Shown in pieces: positions 6,507 to 11,710 of a stretch of 11,710 bases of DNA. Position 1 is the stretch's first letter, and each line of letters starts with the position of its first letter. The stretch comes from an uncultured Clostridia bacterium (GTDB lineage: Bacteria > Bacillota > Clostridia > HGM11514). A program made the translations under genes and the position numbers. The notes under the pieces were generated by a model. That model was not told where the DNA came from. It searched no databases and saw nothing but the letters and a program-made list of their open reading frames with translations. The stretch spans positions 1 through 11,710 of the forward strand of contig CAKSSZ010000031.1 in NCBI GenBank assembly GCA_934489915.1. Direction: 5' to 3'.

Positions 6507-8637
6507 CCTGTTCACCTTCAATCAAAACCGCTGAAAGCGGCGGAATTTCAAGGGTTGCGTTCCCGGATACGATTCGGACTTCCCCGTTTTGCAGGGTAAC
6601 CGTAAATTCCCGTTCCGGAAGGCAAACCGTGCAGGTCACCGGCTCCCTTTGATAATTCACCAGGAACTGCCCGAATTCTTTCTCTGACGATTCCCATGCA
6701 GAAGTTAAAATTTTGGGAACAAAAAGCTTGGAATCCACAAAATTCCGTTCCAGCACAGCTTCTTCGCAAATCACCTCATAGGGCTTTTTCATACTGCCGG
6801 TATGTAAATATTTTGCCGTCTCTCCTCTGCGCCAACGGTTCAAATTTTTCACCAGCGTTTTAATCGGCTGCTGCTGCGGAATACCGTCTGCCGGTTTTGC
6901 ACCCCAGTTCCAGGTGATTTCACCGTCCTGATCCAAAACAACGGTCAGCATATCGCCTGCGCAAAATGCGTATGCGGTTCGCTCCAGATTATTATCCGGC
7001 GATTTTGCAAGATTGATCTGCCCGTTGGCAAACACCTGGTTCCCCATAAAATTATTGACATACCGATGATAAAGGTATGCGTAAAGGGGAATGGGCGTTC
7101 CGATCAAATAATTAATATTAAATCGGTTATCGCTGAATTTCAGGTAGGGAATATACCCCTCCGCCGCTGCGGATTCACACCCCAAAAGCGCATCTTTAGC
7201 ATCCTTTTTCACGGTTTGGAGCAATTTTTTCATAGCGTCCACCTCCCACTTACCGGGAACGGGAGGATGGCCGTGCTCGCGGCTGTAACAAAAATACGGT
7301 GTGCCGCCGTGATTCTGGTCAAGGAGCTGGATATAATCGACGCCTGCGTCCGCCATTCTTTTGACCTGCTCTGCCATTATTTGCACCGTATATTCTTTTG
7401 CCGGGCAAAGATCATAGCCATCCCTCTGGCCGTTACAAATATTAGAATATAATAATTCCCCTGTGGGAGAAACACACATTTCGTGCTGCAAATGATGGTC
7501 GTTAAAATACTCTTGCGTATGATAATCGGCCAGCTTACTGTTGATGGTCCAGCCGATGCCGCTGCAATAAAGACCGATGACATCCCCTCTATCGTGCAGC
7601 TTTGTAATCAGCTCTGAGAGCGCCTCCTCTCCCCCAAAGGGAGGCCACACGATCGGAGGCGCCCAGGGGGCTGTCCCCTCCCAGTGCATGAGAAGCGCCA
7701 TTACAGGGCTTTCAAATTCCCGCTCCAGTCTTTCGATATGCGGCAGGATATTAACATAAGGAAACAACTTGTTCGGTTCCATGGAATCGGTATCATGGGA
7801 GCCTCTCACCGGGTATGCCACAATCACCGGAGACTGATGGTACCAGGACGGGAGCGACTCATCCTTTTCAATAGGAATCCACGAATGGCTTTGTTCAAAC
7901 CACTCCTTGTAAATGTCTGCTGCGTCATGCCAATCCCCTTTGAAAAACCGCATGACCATCGGATATTTCATTTGATAGTTTTCTCCGAAATCCACACCGC
8001 ACAAATGCCTGAACTGAAGATAGATGCCGCCGTTTTCATGCCGGTAAAAATCAATTCCTTTGAAGCAGTCCCCACGGTCGTGTGCGCCGAAATACAAACC
8101 GCCGTCTTTGTTGTAATAAGCCATAAACTGCGTTTCAACCGCACCCGGATAAAGCCCTGTTAAGCCCTTTGTGGGATAATCCGGCTCGATATAGCTGTAT
8201 GTTTTTTCTCTGTCCTCCAGGGTTTCCACCAAAACGCCTTCATTATAGCCCCACAGCAGCTTATGCCCCTCTTTTTCTTTGGACAGCGTATTCGGGACGG
8301 TAATGCAAGGATAATTCACCCATTCTGAGACGACCCCGTCCGTTACGCTCATTTCCAGCGACCAGACAATCTCCTCTCCCAGTTCCGCACCGATTTTTAC
8401 TTGGATCATATCTGTTTCATAATTGGCATAAAATGAGCTTTCCTCACACACCGTATCCAAATGCCGAAACTCTGTAAGGTCAAATTTAAACTGTTTTCCC
8501 GAACGGTCTCTTACCGAACAGGATAAAACCGGAATTGCTCCCGAGATATATTCCATATCCTCATTCTTTAAGGATTGTATTTGTCCGTTCCTGTCATCAA
8601 ATACAAGACTTGTATTCCCTTTGGCGCATGTTATCAT
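6499..8637 (-). CDS. DUF6259-like putative intracellular glycoside hydrolase
   Basis: 712 residues, no signal peptide or membrane segment. The N-terminal third (about 1-230) is beta-rich with the GGLYFGAHDRGDCFKG strand pattern, followed by RFFKGDWHDAADIYKEWF (230-247). A TIM-barrel-like part spans about 260-560: VMALLMHWEG, VIGLYCSGIGWT, AGVDYIQLLDQNHGG (D440), HGHPPVPGKW and LLGCESAAAEGYIPYL (E488). A C-terminal beta-sandwich closes the protein (about 620-708). This order and the GDWHDAA..YKEW and HGHPP motifs fit the DUF6259 group of uncharacterised glycosidase-like proteins. D440 and E488 sit where barrel glycosidases keep their carboxylates and are my candidates for catalysis; this is inference. 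The start ATG has AAAGGAG 9 nt upstream. It is the first gene of the operon and is translationally coupled to GH92, suggesting they act on the same imported oligosaccharide. The substrate is not known. Confidence 0.8.
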   Translation of the reverse strand: MITCAKGNTSLVFDDRNGQIQSLKNEDMEYISGAIPVLSCSVRDRSGKQFKFDLTEFRHLDTVCEESSFYANYETDMIQVKIGAELGEEIVWSLEMSVTDGVVSEWVNYPCITVPNTLSKEKEGHKLLWGYNEGVLVETLEDREKTYSYIEPDYPTKGLTGLYPGAVETQFMAYYNKDGGLYFGAHDRGDCFKGIDFYRHENGGIYLQFRHLCGVDFGENYQMKYPMVMRFFKGDWHDAADIYKEWFEQSHSWIPIEKDESLPSWYHQSPVIVAYPVRGSHDTDSMEPNKLFPYVNILPHIERLEREFESPVMALLMHWEGTAPWAPPIVWPPFGGEEALSELITKLHDRGDVIGLYCSGIGWTINSKLADYHTQEYFNDHHLQHEMCVSPTGELLYSNICNGQRDGYDLCPAKEYTVQIMAEQVKRMADAGVDYIQLLDQNHGGTPYFCYSREHGHPPVPGKWEVDAMKKLLQTVKKDAKDALLGCESAAAEGYIPYLKFSDNRFNINYLIGTPIPLYAYLYHRYVNNFMGNQVFANGQINLAKSPDNNLERTAYAFCAGDMLTVVLDQDGEITWNWGAKPADGIPQQQPIKTLVKNLNRWRRGETAKYLHTGSMKKPYEVICEEAVLERNFVDSKLFVPKILTSAWESSEKEFGQFLVNYQREPVTCTVCLPEREFTVTLQNGEVRIVSGNATLEIPPLSAVLIEGEQDA
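6513..6518 (-). promoter_or_regulatory. Ribosome binding site deciding the GH92 start
   Basis: AAGGTG on the minus strand lies 6 nt before the ATG at 6506. A TTG at 6521 would add five residues but has no comparable upstream motif, and the family's YVN..(I/M)GT motif begins just after the ATG. The site is inside the end of the upstream gene, so ribosomes finishing that gene can reinitiate here. Confidence 0.55.
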
Positions 8638-8646
8638 GTTGTTTGT

Positions 8647-8653
8647 CTCCTTT
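8647..8653 (-). promoter_or_regulatory. Ribosome binding site of the DUF6259-like gene
   Basis: AAAGGAG on the minus strand, 9 nt before the ATG at 8637. It supports this start over later in-frame codons. Confidence 0.6.
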
Positions 8654-8678
8654 GTTGTTTGTCAATCCGATTAATCTC

Positions 8679-8707
8679 ATTATATCTCAAATCGCCCCCC
8701 ATGTCTT
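8679..8707 (-). promoter_or_regulatory. Sigma-A-type promoter of the glycosidase pair
   Basis: On the minus strand: -35 AAGACA (8707-8702), a 17-bp spacer and a perfect -10 TATAAT (8684-8679). The predicted start is near 8672, with a leader of about 35 nt. It has the same architecture as the promoter at 4477-4505, although the spacer here contains a C-run (8695-8700, plus strand) absent from the other. The weak -35 is embedded in the putative AraC operator. Confidence 0.75.
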
Positions 8708-8738
8708 TTAATTATTTAATATTTGTTTTCATTTTTTA
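8702..8738 (-). promoter_or_regulatory. Putative AraC operator, divergent-region copy
   Basis: This 37-bp block is 33/37 identical to 4500-4536 and contains the same 18-bp core (8721-8738) exactly 19 bp from the start of the -35 block. Read on the minus strand, it holds two similar half-sites about 21 bp apart, TGAAAACA and TTAAAAGACA, the direct-repeat spacing common for AraC-family dimers or paired HTHs. It lies between the regulator gene and the glycosidase operon, so it could also mediate autoregulation. Confidence 0.65.
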
Positions 8739-8782
8739 TCATTAGGGATTGTAATTTTTTGAAAAGTGTGATACTGTAGTAT
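8737..8782 (+). promoter_or_regulatory. Possible promoter region of the AraC gene
   Basis: Two weak plus-strand options exist. One has -10 TATCAT (8737-8742) with no good -35. The other has an extended -10, TGT-GATACT (8767-8775), with TTGTAA (8749-8754) at a short 15-bp spacing. The first would overlap the putative operator and so allow self-repression. Neither is convincing on sequence alone. Confidence 0.25.
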
Positions 8783-8797
8783 TGTGGAGGTGAAAGT

Positions 8798-9658
8798 ATG
8801 AGCCAGGATCATCATTCCGCCATTACAGATAAGCTGATTCACTTAAATGTATCCGATAATTTAATTGAAGATCTGGACGTAAAAGTTACCCGCAGGCAAA
8901 TCAGAGCGGTAAAACCGCATTGGCATGATTTTTATGAAATGGAATTGACTTTAAGCGGCGATACGGTAACTGAAATCAACGGATTTTCTTATGCCATGCC
9001 CCAGGGCAGCATGGCGCTGGTCACGCCGTCAGATGTGCACAGCTATTTGGATACGGGCAAAAATGTGGACATGCTGAATTTGGTTTTTGCCTCCAAGAAC
9101 CTGGAATATAATTCTTTTGTTTCTAATGTTTTATCGGGCGGGAGCGTTGTTTGCAAGCTGCCCGACCGAGTGTTTGAAACGATGGTTTTCCTGATTCAAA
9201 AAATCGATGAAGAAAGCCGGGAAGGACGGCTCTTAAATAAGCGGTATATTTCCTATTTGCTCAGCTGTCTCATTATTGAATTGAAACGAATCAAAAAAGA
9301 AGAGGGCGTTAGTAAGGAAAGCAAAGAACAGAATACCGTTAGAAAAGCAATTGTATATATCAGAAATCATTTTAAAGAACAAATAACGCTGCATGACGTT
9401 GCAGAATTTATGAATGTATCGCCCGTTTATGCAAGCCGCATCATTCAACAAACTCTGGGGAAAAGCTTTAAGGAATATTTGATTGAGCTTCGCCTGACTT
9501 ACGCTACAAGCATGCTTTTATACACGGAGGAGAGCATCTCCAATATTGCATATTTTTCCGGATACAATTCAGCGTCTTACTTTGCCAGGGGCTTTCAGAA
9601 GAAATACGGCGTCAGCCCCGTGGAATACAGAAAAACAATGCGGGAATTTGAAATGTAA
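8798..9658 (+). CDS. AraC-family transcriptional regulator with cupin sensor domain
   Basis: 286 residues. The N-terminal part (about 25-95) is an AraC-type cupin barrel with the metal/sugar-pocket signature HWHDFYEMEL (41-50) and MALVTPSDVHSYL (72-84). A helical linker follows (about 125-185). The C-terminal DNA-binding domain has two HTHs: ITLHDVAEFMNVSPVYASRI (196-215) and the SISNIAYFSGYNSASYFARGF helix (246-266), closing with the classic KKYGVSPVEYR (268-278). GGAGG (8786-8790) lies 7 nt before the ATG. The length is typical of the family. It is divergent from the glycosidase operon, the usual position for a pathway-specific activator responding to a sugar of the locus. The twin operator blocks at 4500 and 8702 are its best candidate targets. 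The family call is certain; the effector is unknown. Confidence 0.95.
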   Translation: MSQDHHSAITDKLIHLNVSDNLIEDLDVKVTRRQIRAVKPHWHDFYEMELTLSGDTVTEINGFSYAMPQGSMALVTPSDVHSYLDTGKNVDMLNLVFASKNLEYNSFVSNVLSGGSVVCKLPDRVFETMVFLIQKIDEESREGRLLNKRYISYLLSCLIIELKRIKKEEGVSKESKEQNTVRKAIVYIRNHFKEQITLHDVAEFMNVSPVYASRIIQQTLGKSFKEYLIELRLTYATSMLLYTEESISNIAYFSGYNSASYFARGFQKKYGVSPVEYRKTMREFEM

Positions 9659-9665
9659 CCATCAA

Positions 9666-9755
9666 AAAACAGACCGTTAGAACGGAAACTTCCCCCAACC
9701 GTCGGACAAAATGTCTCACGGTTGGAAAACAGTTTCCCATCAGACGGTCCGTTTT
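9666..9755. terminator. Long nested hairpin, probable bidirectional terminator
   Basis: Four co-axial stems pair across 90 nt: 9666-9677 with 9744-9755 (AAAAC-A-GACCGT against ACGGTC-C-GTTTT, one mismatch), 9684-9690 with 9731-9737 (GGAAACT/AGTTTCC), 9695-9702 with 9718-9725 (CCAACCGT/ACGGTTGG) and 9705-9708 with 9712-9715 (GACA/TGTC) around an AAA loop. It starts 8 nt after the AraC stop. On the plus strand the last stem ends in GTTTTATT; on the minus strand it ends in six T (complement of 9664-9669), so either direction could terminate. It is larger and more elaborate than a usual terminator. Confidence 0.7.
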
Positions 9756-9902
9756 ATTCCATTCAAACCCAATGGGTGCAACACAATCCACGGTCGGCAG
9801 ACTTGATTTTTTTTATGATGCCTCATCTTTTCAAAAGTCAATCCCACCTCTCCGTTTCATTTTGTGCAATTTGCCGAAAGTCATTTTTCATACCCGATCC
9901 GG
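9756..9902. other. Intergenic stretch with no recognised feature
   Basis: Between the hairpin and the next promoter I see only AT-rich DNA, a T-run at about 9787-9794 and a tiny ACCC-AAT-GGGT inverted repeat (9767-9777). No coding signal, RNA gene or repeat stands out. Confidence 0.5.
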
Positions 9903-9931
9903 ATGACAAACAAACGGATTTTTGATATAAT
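9903..9931 (+). promoter_or_regulatory. Consensus sigma-A promoter of the LAL-type regulator gene
   Basis: -35 ATGACA (9903-9908, 5 of 6), a 17-bp spacer and -10 TATAAT (9926-9931, 6 of 6). Transcription should start near 9938, about 19 nt before the GTG at 9957. The near-consensus sequence suggests basal, activator-independent expression, unlike the operon promoters. An 8-bp palindrome, ATCCGGAT (9897-9904), overlaps the edge of the -35 and could be a repressor contact. Confidence 0.75.
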
Positions 9932-9944
9932 AAAAGCAAGAAAC

Positions 9945-9949
9945 GGAGG
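9945..9949 (+). promoter_or_regulatory. Ribosome binding site deciding the GTG start
   Basis: GGAGG lies 7 nt before the GTG at 9957. The nearby ATG (9955) and GTG (9949) share another frame that ends at a TAG after a few codons, so only the GTG at 9957 opens the long frame. Confidence 0.65.
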
Positions 9950-9956
9950 TGGCGAT

Positions 9957-11710
9957 GTGGAAAAGATCGTAGCAATCAATTCTGAATTTTCAACAACCTT
10001 TCGAACCTTTTTAGAAAGCGGGCGCGTGCTGTTGTTAGAAGCCCCCTGCGGGTTCGGGAAAACCACCCTCACCCAAAAAATGCTGCAAAGCACCCGACTG
10101 CGGGTACAGAAAGCCCAAGCGGAAGACCTTGATTTTGACAAGCTGGACGGGGCAGATCAATGGGATCTTTTATTTTTAGAGGATTTGCAGCAGCTGACGT
10201 CGGAGGAAGATGCCCAAAAGCTCTGCTTGCTGATCCGCAACCATCCGGAGAAGCGGTTTGTTTTAACCAGCCGAGGAGAAATTTCCGGATATTTAATTCC
10301 CTTTCGCATTGCAGGCTTGCTGATTGAAGTAAATGAAACGGATTTATTTTTTACAAAAAAAACGGTTTCGGAATATTTTCAAAGCTGTGGCCTCCGACTG
10401 TCCGAGACAGAACTGAACGCCATCATGAAGCTTACCATGGGCTACCCCCTTGCCATCCGGCTGTTTGCCGATCGGCTGACCCAAGGGGAGGGATATCATC
10501 AAAAGCTGGGGCAAGAGGTACAGTACGATTTGTTCCGCTATTACGATGAAATGGTATTTTGCCGGTTTGATTTACGGATCCGGCGTTTTTTGCTGGAGCT
10601 GGCTCCCTTTGAGCATTTCAACACCGAACTTGCCAAAATGGCAAGCGGCGACCCGGACGCCGGAAAGATGCTTCTTAAGCTGCAAAAAGAATCCCGCATG
10701 ATTCAATACAGCAATGCGGAAAGCTTTTCGTTTTGGCCGGTATACCGTAATTTTCTTCTCTGGGAACAGGAACGGTTATACACGACGGAGCAGCAGCGGG
10801 CATTATACAGCCGGGGCGGATTGTATTATGAATTGCATAAAGAATATGCCAGGGCGCTTGATTTTTATTCTAAAAGCGGCGAGCAGAACAAGGTTTCGGA
10901 GCTTATCATAAAAATTATGGGGCAGCACCCGGGAATGGGATATTATGAGGAACTGGAACCCTATTTTCTTTCCCTGTCGGACGAAGTGATTGAGGCAAGT
11001 CCGGCGTTGATGCAAGGGAAAAGCATGCTCTGCGCCCTGCGGGCAGATTATGAAGGATCTGAACGGTGGTACTGCGCCCTGCGGGAGTTTGCCAACCTCC
11101 GCAGCCGTTCCGACGCAGCAGCAAAGGAAGCCAAAAGCCGCCTGGCATGGCTGGATATTTCGCTTCCGCAGCGGGGGGCAACAGGATTAATTGATACCAT
11201 CAAAAGTGCATTCCGTCTGGCGGTAAGTAAAGAAATTAAAACCCTCCCGTTTTCGGTCACAAGCACACTGCCCAGCATCATGAACGGCGGTAAGGACTTT
11301 TCCGACTGGAGCCGTCAGGATGATTTTTTATACGCAGCCATGCGCCTCCCGGTAGAAGGGATTTTAGGGAAAGACGGCGTTGGCCTGGCAGATTGTGCGA
11401 TTGCGGAAAGTAAATTTGAAAAGGGAGAGAATATTTCCGACCGAATGCTTTCCCTGGTTTCACGACTCAGCGATATCCAAACCAAGGGAACGCCGGATAT
11501 TGAGTTTGCCCTGATCGGGTTATTGGTGCGCAGTCAGGTGGATATGGGCAAAGCGTCAGATGCCGCCCATACCTTACAAACACTGCGGGGGCGGTTTGCC
11601 GAGCATGATCAGGATCGGTTTCTCCCGAATATTGACGCCATGCTCTGCCGGATTGCCCTGCGAAACAATGATTGGGATCTGATTGACGAATGGTATCGGG
11701 ACAAGGCGCC
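9957..11710 (+). CDS. MalT/LAL-type ATP-binding regulator (C-terminus outside window)
   Basis: 584 codons are visible without a stop. The protein starts with an unusually short lead into the P-loop: EAPCGFGKTTL (28-38, Walker A). Then come LLFLEDLQQL (71-80, Walker B), FVLTSRGEI (101-109), a GLLIEVNETDLFFT segment (120-133) and GYPLAIRLF (162-170). This order is characteristic of MalT-like STAND ATPases (LAL family), in which the ATPase is followed by winged-helix and TPR-like helical regions and a LuxR-type HTH at the far C-terminus. From about 210 on, the sequence is helical and repeat-like (for example the SRGGLYYELHKEYARALDFY hairpin), consistent with TPR-type sensor repeats. The HTH would lie beyond the right edge and is unseen, so DNA binding is inferred. 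It has its own promoter and sits behind a strong terminator, so it is not co-transcribed with the AraC gene. Its targets are probably to the right. Confidence 0.8.
   Translation, partial: MEKIVAINSEFSTTFRTFLESGRVLLLEAPCGFGKTTLTQKMLQSTRLRVQKAQAEDLDFDKLDGADQWDLLFLEDLQQLTSEEDAQKLCLLIRNHPEKRFVLTSRGEISGYLIPFRIAGLLIEVNETDLFFTKKTVSEYFQSCGLRLSETELNAIMKLTMGYPLAIRLFADRLTQGEGYHQKLGQEVQYDLFRYYDEMVFCRFDLRIRRFLLELAPFEHFNTELAKMASGDPDAGKMLLKLQKESRMIQYSNAESFSFWPVYRNFLLWEQERLYTTEQQRALYSRGGLYYELHKEYARALDFYSKSGEQNKVSELIIKIMGQHPGMGYYEELEPYFLSLSDEVIEASPALMQGKSMLCALRADYEGSERWYCALREFANLRSRSDAAAKEAKSRLAWLDISLPQRGATGLIDTIKSAFRLAVSKEIKTLPFSVTSTLPSIMNGGKDFSDWSRQDDFLYAAMRLPVEGILGKDGVGLADCAIAESKFEKGENISDRMLSLVSRLSDIQTKGTPDIEFALIGLLVRSQVDMGKASDAAHTLQTLRGRFAEHDQDRFLPNIDAMLCRIALRNNDWDLIDEWYRDKA

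Noticed and set aside
6507..6521. TTG at 6521 as the GH92 start
   Set aside because: The ATG at 6506 has AAGGTG at 6-nt spacing and starts right at the family's conserved N-terminal motif; the TTG has no comparable signal.
6531..6549. TGAAAGCG...TTTCA resembling a catabolite-repression (cre) site
   Set aside because: The spacing does not match the cre consensus and it lies inside the 3' end of a coding sequence, away from any promoter.
7684..8163. Plus-strand open frame of 159 codons opposite the DUF6259-like gene
   Set aside because: Antisense to a well-supported protein; no start signal or domain.
9897..9923. ATCCG...CGGAT followed by T-run as a terminator before the LAL-type gene
   Set aside because: Only a 5-bp stem with a 13-nt loop; the sequence is better explained as the promoter.
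9722..9925. Plus-strand frame of 67 codons after the AraC gene
   Set aside because: It begins inside the hairpin, lacks a ribosome binding site, and overlaps the promoter of the next gene.
9881..10141. Minus-strand frame of 86 codons
   Set aside because: Antisense to the Walker A region of the LAL-type regulator and across its promoter.

Overview
The window looks like chromosomal DNA of an anaerobic, probably gut-associated Bacillota (Clostridia-type) bacterium. This is inferred from strong AGGAGG-type ribosome binding sites, consensus TATAAT promoters, moderate GC content with AT-rich intergenic DNA, Sec signal peptides of Gram-positive style, and an AraC regulator beside glycosidase genes. 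No rRNA, tRNA, CRISPR array, insertion sequence or phage gene was seen.

Layout. Positions 1-8637 hold four minus-strand genes, transcribed in this order: a cytoplasmic DUF6259-like putative glycosidase (8637-6499), a cytoplasmic GH92-type alpha-mannosidase overlapping it by 8 bp (6506-4527), a secreted multidomain LamG/B-repeat-like protein (4442-2313), and a larger secreted protein (from 2246, running off the left edge). The last begins with the same N-terminal module and leads into a GH141-like right-handed beta-helix. Diverging from them at 8798-9658 is an AraC-family regulator with an N-terminal cupin. A roughly 90-nt nested hairpin (9666-9755) ends that gene. A second unit follows on the plus strand: a MalT/LAL-type P-loop regulator with a GTG start at 9957, its own consensus promoter, and its C-terminus beyond the right edge.

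How the genes fit together. The four minus-strand genes look like one carbohydrate-utilisation locus: surface or secreted proteins that bind or cut a glycan, and intracellular glycosidases that finish the fragments, one of them probably acting on alpha-mannosides. No transporter is visible. The main discovery is a pair of nearly identical promoter/operator blocks, one before the glycosidase pair (8679-8738) and one before the secreted pair (4477-4536). Each has -35 AAGACA, a 17-bp spacer and a TATAAT-like -10. Just upstream, a segment including the -35 matches at 33 of 37 positions, with an 18-bp perfect core at identical spacing, while the spacers between -35 and -10 differ. I infer that this is the binding site of the adjacent AraC protein and that it joins the two half-operons into one regulon. 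The downstream copy overlaps the 3' end of the GH92 gene, whose product lacks the usual C-terminal sandwich segment.
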